The notes under the pieces were generated by a model. It made no database searches and had not been told where the DNA came from. It saw nothing but the letters and a program-made list of their open reading frames with translations. A program made the position numbers and the translations under genes. Of a stretch of DNA of 64,000 nt, positions 1 to 8,517 are shown in pieces. Origin of the DNA: Flavobacterium sp. ACN6 (lineage in GTDB: Bacteria; Bacteroidota; Bacteroidia; Flavobacteriales; Flavobacteriaceae); assembly GCF_002304005.1 (NCBI RefSeq), contig NZ_MRCQ01000004.1, forward strand, positions 62,001-126,000. Reading direction: 5' to 3'. Positions within the stretch are counted from its first letter, which is position 1. Every line of letters begins with the position of its first letter.

Positions 1-141
1 GCTTACACCTTTTAAAAGTTCGTTGTCTTCATGTGTAAAATTTATATTTAAGGACTGCGCGATTTTCTGCCAAGCTAAAAAGTGGTATTTAGCGGTATCA
101 ACGATTACTCCGTCAAGGTCGAATATGAATGCTTTTTTCAT
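1..141 (-). CDS. pgmB: Beta-phosphoglucomutase, N-terminal fragment (cut by window edge)
   Basis: Reading the minus strand from an ATG at 139-141 gives a protein beginning MKKAFIFDLDGVIVDTAKYH, the HAD-superfamily motif I with nucleophile D8 and acid/base D10. The start resembles beta-phosphoglucomutases, which convert beta-glucose-1-phosphate (from maltose phosphorylase) to glucose-6-phosphate in the cytoplasm. Only 47 codons lie in the window; the rest is beyond the left edge. It sits 15 bp downstream of the sugar MFS gene on the same strand, as expected for a maltose-catabolic operon. The exact HAD subfamily is inferred from context. Confidence 0.75.
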   Translation of the reverse strand, partial: MKKAFIFDLDGVIVDTAKYHFLAWQKIAQSLNINFTHEDNELLKGVS

Positions 142-156
142 GTTAGAAATTCTTCT

Positions 157-1512
157 TTATGATTTTTGAATAGTGTCGTCTACATCTTTTACTTTGTAGA
201 CTAAAAGAGCGGCAATTAAAAAACTAACTCCGCTTGTAATTAAGGCATAAATTGCATCTCCGTTGTAAAGGTATTTTACAATTGGACCTCCAATTAGTGC
301 GTTTACAATTTGTGGAATAACAACAAAGAAGTTGAAGATTCCCATGTAAACCCCCATTTTTTTTGGAGCAATTGATCCTGCGAGAATCGCATATGGCATG
401 GCCAGAATACTAGCCCAGGCAACTCCAATTAAAATCATTGGTAATACAACCCAGTCTTCATTTGGCATGAAATAAATGGAAATTAAACCAATTCCTCCAA
501 TGATTAATGAAAGTGCGTGAGTTGATTTTCGTCCTATTTTTTTTGCGATGTATGGCAGGAAAAACAGTGCAATGATAGCAGAAACTAAGTTGTAAACTCC
601 AAACAGAATTCCGACCCAGTCACCGGCATCCTGATACTGCTGGCTTGAAGTGTCGCTTAATGGTAAGCCGTAAATATGATGTGCAATTGCGGGAGTTGTA
701 AATACCCACATACCAAATAAACCAAACCAGGAGAAAAACTGTACCCAGCTAAGCTGACGCATTGTTGTTGGCATTTTTGCAAAATCAGTAAAAATGTCTG
801 TTAGTTTTGATTTTTCTTCAGATGGAATATCTTTTTCGCTTTGAGGATCTTCAAAATTGGCTAATTCTACCGGAGTATATTCTTTTGTTGTAAACAGCGT
901 GACCAAAATTGAACCTATTAAAACTGCTGCTCCAATAATAAAAGATAAAGTCAGATTTAATGGGACACTTCCGGGAACAGTGCTGTTTGAAACATTAAAA
1001 TATTTCGTTAAAACATAAGGCAGTGCTGAACCAATTACAGCTCCAAAACCAATTAATGAAGTTTGAATACTAAAACCTGCAGTACGCTGATCTGTTCTTA
1101 AATTATCACCAACAAGCGCGCGAAAAGGCTCCATTGCAATATTGAACGAAGCATCCATGATCATTAACATTCCGGCTCCAACCCATAACGCAGGTAATAC
1201 TGAAATGAAAATATTAGCCTGTGGCATTAAAATTAATCCAACAGAAGCTAAAATAGCGCCTACAAGAAAAAAGGGTTTTCTTCTGCCGAATCTTCCCCAG
1301 GTTTTGTCACTATAATGACCAATAACAGGCTGCACTATTAATCCCATAAGGGGAGCAATAATCCAGAACCACGAAAGTTCATGTACGTCGGCACCAAAAA
1401 TTTGAAGAATTCTGCTGGCATTTGCATTTTGAAGTGCAAACCCCATTTGGATTCCCAAGAAACCGAAACTCATGTTCCAAATTTCCCAGAAACTTAATTT
1501 ACGCTTTTCCAT
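157..1512 (-). CDS. MFS maltose/maltodextrin transporter (MalT/SLC45-like)
   Basis: A 451-residue major facilitator with about 12 hydrophobic segments and a hydrophilic loop near residues 215-245. The N-terminal half has the MFS loop signature around GHYSDKTWGRFGRRKPFF, with the RFGRRKP stretch typical of the GPH/SLC45-like sugar transporters. It would bring periplasmic maltose or short maltodextrins across the inner membrane. It lies between the LacI-type regulator and beta-phosphoglucomutase on the minus strand, divergent from the susCDE genes. Substrate is inferred from the neighbourhood; the family assignment is firm. Confidence 0.85.
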   Translation of the reverse strand: MEKRKLSFWEIWNMSFGFLGIQMGFALQNANASRILQIFGADVHELSWFWIIAPLMGLIVQPVIGHYSDKTWGRFGRRKPFFLVGAILASVGLILMPQANIFISVLPALWVGAGMLMIMDASFNIAMEPFRALVGDNLRTDQRTAGFSIQTSLIGFGAVIGSALPYVLTKYFNVSNSTVPGSVPLNLTLSFIIGAAVLIGSILVTLFTTKEYTPVELANFEDPQSEKDIPSEEKSKLTDIFTDFAKMPTTMRQLSWVQFFSWFGLFGMWVFTTPAIAHHIYGLPLSDTSSQQYQDAGDWVGILFGVYNLVSAIIALFFLPYIAKKIGRKSTHALSLIIGGIGLISIYFMPNEDWVVLPMILIGVAWASILAMPYAILAGSIAPKKMGVYMGIFNFFVVIPQIVNALIGGPIVKYLYNGDAIYALITSGVSFLIAALLVYKVKDVDDTIQKS

Positions 1513-1639
1513 TATCGTAATTTGAAAAAATTATACGATAAGCGCTTTGCTTATCAAAACTTACTGTTTTTTCGAAGTAAAAGTAAAAGCCTTGACGGGC
1601 GTAAAAGTATTAATTATTTTTTTATTTATGCTAATAAAA

Positions 1640-1666
1640 AAGCCATAAATATTAATTATGGCTTTG
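1640..1666 (-). terminator. Terminator downstream of the LacI-type regulator
   Basis: A 9-bp inverted repeat (AAGCCATAA/TTATGGCTT) lies just after the stop of the regulator gene. Read on the minus strand, a T-rich run follows the hairpin. This separates the regulator transcript from the downstream transporter gene. Confidence 0.7.
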
Positions 1667-1688
1667 GAATATGTTGATTTTAAGAAAA

Positions 1689-2720
1689 TTAGTCAGTAGA
1701 TTCTCTTTTTATTAAATGTGTTTCTATAACTTCTGTGGTGTAATTTTCGTTTTCTTCTTCGTCATCATTGTGTTCGGCTTCAAGTCTTTCGATCAGCATT
1801 TTAGCAGCTTTATTTCCCATTTTTTCACCGCTTTGGCTTACCGTTGTAATACTTGGCGTAGAATATTTTGAGATAATTCCGTCTGTAAAAGCAATTACCG
1901 CTAAGTCTTCGGGAACTTTTAATCCCATTTTTGATGCGGTTTTAATAATCGTTACCGCAAAAAGTTCGTTTACAGCAAAAACAGCATCAAAAGCTCTGGC
2001 ATGCAAAAGTTCAGAAATGGTTATTTCGCAGGTATCTACATCTTCAATTTTAATGATTAAATCTTCGTTGAAAGGAATCCCGTTGTCTAAGAGTGCTTTT
2101 TCGTAACCATCGGTTCTTAATTTCCCAACACTTACATAATCGACAGTAGTTACTAAAGCGATCTTTTTTCGGCCGTTATCAATCAAACTCTGAACAGCTT
2201 CATAAGCGGCAGCTTTGTCATCAATAATTACTTTATCACACAAAATATCATTGGTAACTCTGTCGAACATTACAACCGGCATCCCTTGATTGATAACTTC
2301 TGTAATGTGGTGGAAATCACCTTTATATTGGGTTTCTTTAGAAAGGGACATGATGAAACCATCGATACTTCCGTTGGCTAACATCTCCATATTTAGGACT
2401 TCTTTATCGAAAGAATCATCAGATAAACAAATGACAACGCTATAGCCGTTTTCGTTCGCGACCTGCTCAATTCCATTGATTACAGTAGAGAAAAAATAAT
2501 GTACAATTTCCGGAATGATAATACCAATACTTTTGGTTTTTCGGTTTTTTAAACTAAGCGCAATATTGTTTGGTTTATAGTTGTAAAACTTTGCAAAAGC
2601 CTGCACTTTTAAGCGCGTTTCTTCTCCAATTTCAAGACTGTTTCTAAGTGATTTTGAGACAGTTGAAATGGATACATCAAGTTCCCTTGCAATCTGTTTT
2701 AGGGTTATTTTACGTTTCAT
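1689..2720 (-). CDS. LacI-family transcriptional regulator of the starch/maltose locus
   Basis: 343 residues with an N-terminal LacI helix-turn-helix (residues about 5-25, TLKQIARELDVSISTVSKSL) and a periplasmic-binding-protein-like sensor domain (about 60-330, starting SIGIIIPEIVHYFFSTVING). The acidic stretch near 315-325 is a short charged linker. It is transcribed divergently from susC and most likely controls susCDE, the amylase and the maltose genes, taking the place that SusR occupies in Bacteroides thetaiotaomicron. Effector (maltose or a phosphorylated sugar) is not readable from the sequence. Confidence 0.88.
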   Translation of the reverse strand: MKRKITLKQIARELDVSISTVSKSLRNSLEIGEETRLKVQAFAKFYNYKPNNIALSLKNRKTKSIGIIIPEIVHYFFSTVINGIEQVANENGYSVVICLSDDSFDKEVLNMEMLANGSIDGFIMSLSKETQYKGDFHHITEVINQGMPVVMFDRVTNDILCDKVIIDDKAAAYEAVQSLIDNGRKKIALVTTVDYVSVGKLRTDGYEKALLDNGIPFNEDLIIKIEDVDTCEITISELLHARAFDAVFAVNELFAVTIIKTASKMGLKVPEDLAVIAFTDGIISKYSTPSITTVSQSGEKMGNKAAKMLIERLEAEHNDDEEENENYTTEVIETHLIKRESTD

Positions 2721-2750
2721 GGCGAGAATTGAAAAAAATCTAATTAATAA

Positions 2751-2781
2751 TAAAGGTATCCGAAAATTTTATAATTGACAA
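2751..2781 (-). promoter_or_regulatory. Probable promoter of the LacI-type regulator gene
   Basis: On the minus strand a TTG (2779-2781) and a TACCTTTA box (2751-2758) are 20 bp apart, close to the Bacteroidota TTTG / TAnnTTTG pattern, about 30 bp upstream of the ATG. One mismatch in the -7 box (A for G). Confidence 0.4.
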
Positions 2782-2882
2782 TTTTTGACTGAAAAGATTA
2801 CAAAATATAGAAAGTTTTCAACACTACCACGTTTTCGTAACTCAATTAAAATAGTCTCTGGTCGAGCATGTTAATAAATTCA

Positions 2883-2890
2883 TAATTTTG
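2883..2890 (+). promoter_or_regulatory. Candidate -7 box of the susC operon
   Basis: TAATTTTG matches the TAnnTTTG consensus and lies 66 bp before the susC ATG. The -33 region holds only a weak CTGG. I could not identify a convincing palindromic LacI operator in the 236-bp divergent spacer. Confidence 0.35.
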
Positions 2891-2956
2891 AAATTCGAAG
2901 TAAAATTAAAAACTTAACTAACAGTCAAAAACTCAAAACTAATTTAAACAAAAAGT

Positions 2957-5932
2957 ATGAAAACAATTTACAAAAAGTTGTTATTTTTATTCCTTCTGCT
3001 TCCGTTTACGGTGTTAGCTCAAAGCACTTTAACTGGAACAGTAACTGATCTTGCCACGGGTCAGCCAATACCGGGAGTAAATGTAAATGTACAAGGTTCA
3101 ACAACAGGAACCTCTACAGATTTTGATGGTAAATTTCAATTACCGAATCTAAAAAATGGAGACAAAATTCAGGTTTCATTTATTGGATATAAAACGTCGA
3201 CAATTGTGTTCAATGGTCAAAAAAATCTGCCAGTATCTTTAGAAGAAGATACTAACCAACTGAAAGAAGTTGTGGTACAGGTGGGTTACGGAACTGTTAA
3301 GAAAAAAGATGCAACAGGATCTGTTTCTCAAATAGCTGCAAAAGATTTTAATAAAGGAATTAACGTAACTCCAGAGAGTTTAATCAGCGGTCGTATTTCG
3401 GGTGTAAATGTAACTGGCGGCGGAGCTCCTGGAGCAAAAGCCGATATTAGAATTCGTGGAGGATCTTCGTTAAATGCTTCAAACGAGCCCTTAATTGTAT
3501 TAGACGGACTCCCGTTAAGCAATGCAGTTCCTAGTGGTGCTACAAGTATTTTGTCTACTATTGATCCTAATGATATTGAGTCGTTTACGGTTCTTAAAGA
3601 TGCTTCAGCTGCTGCAATCTACGGATCGAGAGCTGCAAATGGTGTAATTGTAATTACAACTAAAAAGGGAACAAAAGGCGGCGTAAAAGTTAACTTTAGT
3701 TCTCAGGTTGGTATTAATACAGTAGCAAATACAGTTGATGTAATGAGTGCAGGCCAATTCCGTGAATTGGTAAATACAAAAGGTACTCCGGCGCAGCAAG
3801 CATTATTAGGTAATGCAAATACAAACTGGCAAGATGAAATCTTCCATACTGCTTTGACAACTAACAACAATATCTCTGTTAGTGGTTCTTTATTTAATAA
3901 ATTACCTGTACGTTTATCTGTTGGAAATGTTGATAATCCAGGAATTCTAAGAAACACTTCTTTTGAAAGAACTACGACATCGATATCGTTAAATCCTGTA
4001 TTGTTTGATAATCATTTGAAAATTGATATTAGCGGAAATTTATCTTTCGGAAAAAATCAATTTCAGGATGAAGGAGCTGTTATAGGAAGCGCAATAGGAT
4101 TTGACCCAACGCAGCCAGTTTACCAAGCAGGTTCTCGTTATGGAGGATATTTTGAATGGTTAGAGCCAACAGGAAATTTACCATTATTGCCAGCAAGAAA
4201 TCCTGTAGCAAGATTAAACCAAGATAACAGAAGAGCAACTTCTACCAGAAAATGGGGGAATGTAAGAGTAGATTATAAACTTCATTTCTTTGAAGATTTA
4301 AGAGTGGTTGCCGAAGCTGGTATTGACAGATTTGATAGCAGCGGTTTTACTGAAGTAAGCACACAAAGTGCGTTAGGATATCAGCCACAACCTTTTAATG
4401 GTCCTAATTATGTGAATTTTGGTAACTATAATAGTTATACAGATGCATTACAAAATAAAAACTTAAATGCTTATTTTAACTATACTAAGGATATAGGTAA
4501 AATTAAAATTGATGCAACTGCAGGTTATAACTACCAGTTGTTTCAAAAAGAAAAATATTCTTCTGGAGAGACTAGACAACCTAATCCAAATGAAGATGTT
4601 GCTACAGATCCGGATGTTAACTTACAATCGTTTTTCGGACGTTTGAATTTAGGGTATGACAGCAGATATTTACTGACTTTAAATTACAGAAGAGATGGAA
4701 CTTCTCGTTTTTCTGAAGCTAACAGATGGGGTAATTTTGCAGGAGGTGCTTTTGCATGGAATTTATCTGAGGAGGCTTTCTTAAAAGATAATGCTACTTT
4801 TTCAACTTTAAAATTAAGAGTTGGTTACGGTACAACAGGACAACAAGATATTTCTGCTCAGTATGATTATTTACGTAGAGTAACTATTGGAACAATTAAC
4901 TCACAATATGTTTTTGGTAATACGGTTTATTCTACTGCCAGACCAGAAGGATACAATGAAAACATCAAATGGGAAGAATTGGCTGAGGCTAATATTGGTA
5001 TCGATTACGGATTTTTCAATGATAGAATCACGGGATCTATTAACTACTTTGATAAAAAATCATCAGATTTATTAGCTGATATTGCTGTTCCTGATGGAGC
5101 AAATCTTAGAAATCAAGGGTTCTTTAACATTGGTAGTGTAAAAACTAAAGGGGTCGAGTTTAGTATTGCCTCTGATATCATTAAAAATGATAACTTGACT
5201 TGGAATGTAGCTTTTAACACTACATATATAGATCAAAAAATATCTGAACTAGGTATTACAGTTCCAGGTTTTCAAGGTTATTTGACAGGAGATAATATTG
5301 CTGGAGGAAATGGTAATAAAATCCTTATTAATTCTGTAGGATATTCACCAAACTCATTTTTTGTGTACGAGCAATTATATGATGCAAACAAAAGACCAAT
5401 TGCAGGAGCTTATGCTGATAGAAATGGAGATGGAAAAATTGATGCGGGTGACCGTTACAGAGCAGGTAAAGCAGCACCGGATTATACTTTTGGATTGTTT
5501 TCAACTTTAAACTACAAAAAGTTTGATTTTACCATGAACTGGAGAGCTAGTGTTGGAAATCATATTTTTGATAACGTAAGTTCTAACTTAGGTTACTCTG
5601 ACGCAGGATTAAGAAGACAAACAGATTTGTCTAACGTAAGTTCAGATTACTATAATACAGGTTTCACTTTTGAAGATAACGGAACATCTCGTTATTTGTC
5701 TGACTATTTTATTAAAGATGCTTCTTTCATAAAATTAGATAATGTTACGCTTGGATATACTTTTGACAAAACTTTATTAAAAGCGGCTTCTTTAAGATTT
5801 ACAGCTGGTGTTCAGAATGTTTTGATTCTAACAAAATACAATGGTTTAGATCCTGAGAAATTCAACGGAATTGATAATAATGTTTACCCAAGAGCGAGAA
5901 CTTTCTTATTTGGGGTGAATGCGAATTTTTAA
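2957..5932 (+). CDS. susC: SusC-like TonB-dependent outer-membrane maltodextrin transporter
   Basis: 991 residues: signal peptide 1-21 (ends VLAQ), carboxypeptidase-regulatory-like domain (about 24-105), plug domain (about 110-235, with LIVLDGLPLS and the SusC-type DASAAAIYGSRAANGVI stretch), then a long beta-barrel ending in aromatic F. It is the energised outer-membrane channel of a SusCD complex, taking up malto-oligosaccharides with the lipoprotein encoded just downstream. Starch specificity comes from the neighbouring amylase and maltose genes, not from SusC itself. First gene of the susC-susD-susE transcript; the susD ATG follows 37 bp after its stop. Confidence 0.93.
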   Translation: MKTIYKKLLFLFLLLPFTVLAQSTLTGTVTDLATGQPIPGVNVNVQGSTTGTSTDFDGKFQLPNLKNGDKIQVSFIGYKTSTIVFNGQKNLPVSLEEDTNQLKEVVVQVGYGTVKKKDATGSVSQIAAKDFNKGINVTPESLISGRISGVNVTGGGAPGAKADIRIRGGSSLNASNEPLIVLDGLPLSNAVPSGATSILSTIDPNDIESFTVLKDASAAAIYGSRAANGVIVITTKKGTKGGVKVNFSSQVGINTVANTVDVMSAGQFRELVNTKGTPAQQALLGNANTNWQDEIFHTALTTNNNISVSGSLFNKLPVRLSVGNVDNPGILRNTSFERTTTSISLNPVLFDNHLKIDISGNLSFGKNQFQDEGAVIGSAIGFDPTQPVYQAGSRYGGYFEWLEPTGNLPLLPARNPVARLNQDNRRATSTRKWGNVRVDYKLHFFEDLRVVAEAGIDRFDSSGFTEVSTQSALGYQPQPFNGPNYVNFGNYNSYTDALQNKNLNAYFNYTKDIGKIKIDATAGYNYQLFQKEKYSSGETRQPNPNEDVATDPDVNLQSFFGRLNLGYDSRYLLTLNYRRDGTSRFSEANRWGNFAGGAFAWNLSEEAFLKDNATFSTLKLRVGYGTTGQQDISAQYDYLRRVTIGTINSQYVFGNTVYSTARPEGYNENIKWEELAEANIGIDYGFFNDRITGSINYFDKKSSDLLADIAVPDGANLRNQGFFNIGSVKTKGVEFSIASDIIKNDNLTWNVAFNTTYIDQKISELGITVPGFQGYLTGDNIAGGNGNKILINSVGYSPNSFFVYEQLYDANKRPIAGAYADRNGDGKIDAGDRYRAGKAAPDYTFGLFSTLNYKKFDFTMNWRASVGNHIFDNVSSNLGYSDAGLRRQTDLSNVSSDYYNTGFTFEDNGTSRYLSDYFIKDASFIKLDNVTLGYTFDKTLLKAASLRFTAGVQNVLILTKYNGLDPEKFNGIDNNVYPRARTFLFGVNANF

Positions 5933-5969
5933 TAGTGATCTGAAAATCAAAAATTTAAAAACAAACAAA

Positions 5970-7598
5970 ATGAAAATATCATTTAAATATATATCTTATT
6001 TTTTCCTATTTATTTTGGGAATAAGTATGACGTTGACTTCGTGTACGGACGACCTAAACGTGACACCAAAGGATGATGATGAGTTTTTATCAGAAACCTT
6101 TTTTCAAGATCCTGCATCTTACAAGCAAGTATTAGCTAAATTATACGCAGGTTTGTATGTTGGAGGTAATGATGGAGATGGAGATGCTTCTCAACCAGGG
6201 AAAAATCCTGATATCGCTGGACTTGGAGGTGACTTTAGCAGTTACTTAAGATTGCTTTTTGTAACGCAGGAATTTACTACAGATGAAGCTATTATTGCTT
6301 GGGCCGATGGTACTTTGCCAACATTAAATGCTCAAACATGGGCTCCTGCCAATGAATTCTTGGAAGGTACATTCTCTAGAGCATTTTATCACATTAGTGT
6401 TGCCAATGAGTTTTTAAGACAAACTACAGAGGAGAAATTAACAGCTAGAGGTGTTGATTCTAACTTGAAAGCTGAAATTGCTACTTTTAGAGCAGAAGCT
6501 CGTTTTTTAAGAGCTTTTTCTTATTACAACTTAATGGATTTATTTGGTAATGTACCAATTACTACCGAAAATGATCCAGTTGGGTTCTTTTATCCAGAGC
6601 AGAAAACAAGAGCAGAAGTTTTTGCTTTTGTTGAATCTGAATTAAAAGATTTAGATAATAGTTTGGCTGCTTCGGGCGCAAACGAATACGGCAGAATTGA
6701 TAAAACAGCGGCTAAATTTTTATTGGCGCAAGTTTATTTGAATGCCAAGGTATATACTGGTACAGATAGAAACAATGAAGCGGCTTCTTTATGTAATGAA
6801 ATTATTACGGGTTCAGCTTATAAATTCGCAAATGTTCCTTACCGTTATTTATTCTCTGCGGATAATAATACCAATGGTGCTCAAACGGAAGTTATTTTCC
6901 CAATTGTTGGTGATGGTAACGCCATTAGAGCTACTGGTGGAGGAATGAGCTTCATCATGCACGCTTCTATTGGAGGCAGCATGGATGCTTCATCTAGAGG
7001 TATGGATGGTGGATGGCAAGGAATTAGAACTCGTAGAGAGTTTGTAAATCTTTTTCAAGACGAAACTGCAACCGCAGATAAAAGAGGAACATTTTACACA
7101 AATGGTCAGTCAAAAGACATAAACAATGTTTCTACTTTTACAGATGGTTATGCTGTAACAAAATACATCAACAAAAAGGCTGACGGATCTGCAGCTCAAA
7201 GAAATGATATTCCGGATATCGATTTTCCAATGTTTAGATTAACAGATGCTTACCTAATGTATGCTGAAGCGACTTTAAGAGGAGCAGCAACAGGAAATTT
7301 GGGGATAGCTTTGGGGTACATAAACCAGATTAGAACTAGAGCAGAAGCACAACCTATTACTCTTGGAGAAATGACACTTGATTTTATTTTAGATGAAAGA
7401 GGGAGAGAGTTGTTTTGGGAATGTCACAGGAGAACAGATTTAATTCGATTTGGAAGATTCACAGGTGGTTCTAAAATCTGGCAATGGAAAGGCGGTTCTA
7501 TTAACGGTAACGCTACAGAATCGTACAGAGATTTAATGCCGATTCCTGCTAGAAATATTCAGGCAAATCCAACATTAAAGCAAAATCCAGGATACTAA
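5970..7598 (+). CDS. susD: SusD-like starch-binding outer-membrane lipoprotein
   Basis: RagB/SusD family, 542 residues from the ATG at 5970. This start puts a lipoprotein signal at the N-terminus (TLTSC, Cys25); an in-frame ATG at 5919 inside susC would bury the signal behind 17 polar residues and is less likely. The alpha-helical TPR-like region contains ARFLRAFSYYNLMDLFGNVPI, typical of SusD proteins, and the C-terminus ends PIPARNIQANPTLKQNPGY, the usual SusD ending. It caps the SusC barrel at the cell surface and binds the glycan. Confidence 0.93.
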   Translation: MKISFKYISYFFLFILGISMTLTSCTDDLNVTPKDDDEFLSETFFQDPASYKQVLAKLYAGLYVGGNDGDGDASQPGKNPDIAGLGGDFSSYLRLLFVTQEFTTDEAIIAWADGTLPTLNAQTWAPANEFLEGTFSRAFYHISVANEFLRQTTEEKLTARGVDSNLKAEIATFRAEARFLRAFSYYNLMDLFGNVPITTENDPVGFFYPEQKTRAEVFAFVESELKDLDNSLAASGANEYGRIDKTAAKFLLAQVYLNAKVYTGTDRNNEAASLCNEIITGSAYKFANVPYRYLFSADNNTNGAQTEVIFPIVGDGNAIRATGGGMSFIMHASIGGSMDASSRGMDGGWQGIRTRREFVNLFQDETATADKRGTFYTNGQSKDINNVSTFTDGYAVTKYINKKADGSAAQRNDIPDIDFPMFRLTDAYLMYAEATLRGAATGNLGIALGYINQIRTRAEAQPITLGEMTLDFILDERGRELFWECHRRTDLIRFGRFTGGSKIWQWKGGSINGNATESYRDLMPIPARNIQANPTLKQNPGY

Positions 7599-7616
7599 CA
7601 TCTTATAGAAATTAAA

Positions 7617-8432
7617 ATGAAAAATATATATAAAATTTTAATCGCATTTATTGGTGTATTAGCAGTTTCATGTAATGCTGATGATGTAGACAATAGACCA
7701 GTTATTGATGCAGGAACTGCTCCTGTATTGTTAACACCACAATCTGATTTTAGTATTGTGCTTTCAAAGGAAACTGAGAAAGAAGTTGCGACTACCGTAA
7801 ACTGGAATAAAGCAACTTATACAGGAACTCAAACAATAGTGAACTACACGATTCAAATTGCGAAAGCTGGAACTAATTTTGCAAGTCCAATAACATTGGC
7901 AAGTACTACTGCAATTTCTCAACCAATTACAGTGGCTGAATTAAACTCTGCACTAGTTAATGGTGGTTTCGTAGAGAAAGAAGTAAACAATGTTGACATT
8001 CGAATTAAATCTGTTGTAGGAGCTTCAGGAATTCCTCAATATTCTAATTTATTTACAATCAAAGCGACTCCTTATCATGTTCCATTAGCTTCTTCTCACT
8101 GGTTAGTAGGTGGTGCCACCCCAGGAGGTTGGACATGGGCAGGCGACGCTGAGACTGAGTTTCCTTTAGTTGTTGGGCAAACTAACATCTACCAGGTAAC
8201 GATTGTGCTTAAAAGTGGAGAAGCTTTTAGAGAGTTTTTAGGAAATAACTTTACAAGTGATGGTAACTGGGATGCAAGTCACAATTACTCATATTATGCA
8301 GATAAAGGATATACGATCGATTCAGAATTAGAAGATAATGCAGATGGAGATCATAATTTTAAATACACAGGACCAACGGGATCGAGAGTTTTTAAAATTG
8401 ATAATGTTGCAAAAACGATAACATTAGATTAA
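7617..8432 (+). CDS. susE: SusE-like outer-membrane starch-binding lipoprotein
   Basis: 271 residues with a lipoprotein signal (AVSC, Cys19). Residues about 35-150 match the SusE N-terminal Ig-like domain (APVLLTPQSDFSIVLSKE), followed by one carbohydrate-binding module (about 155-270, HWLVGGATPGGWTWAGDAET). Bacteroides SusE/SusF carry two or three such modules; this one is shorter, with a single module. Eighteen bp after susD and followed by a terminator, so it closes the susCDE unit. Confidence 0.82.
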   Translation: MKNIYKILIAFIGVLAVSCNADDVDNRPVIDAGTAPVLLTPQSDFSIVLSKETEKEVATTVNWNKATYTGTQTIVNYTIQIAKAGTNFASPITLASTTAISQPITVAELNSALVNGGFVEKEVNNVDIRIKSVVGASGIPQYSNLFTIKATPYHVPLASSHWLVGGATPGGWTWAGDAETEFPLVVGQTNIYQVTIVLKSGEAFREFLGNNFTSDGNWDASHNYSYYADKGYTIDSELEDNADGDHNFKYTGPTGSRVFKIDNVAKTITLD

Positions 8433-8456
8433 TGTTTGATGTTAATAACTGAAAAG

Positions 8457-8483
8457 GGGCTATCTGCTAGATAGCCCTTTTTT
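8457..8483 (+). terminator. Terminator after susE
   Basis: Perfect 9-bp stem GGGCTATCT/AGATAGCCC with a 3-nt loop followed by six T. It lies between susE and the amylase gene, so amylase is either a read-through product or has its own promoter. Confidence 0.85.
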
Positions 8484-8517
8484 GATCAAACTAACTAACC
8501 AAATAACCACAAGCATC

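Noticed and set aside
2782..2956. LacI operator in the susC promoter region
   Set aside because: No convincing palindrome with a central CG; only loose half-sites.
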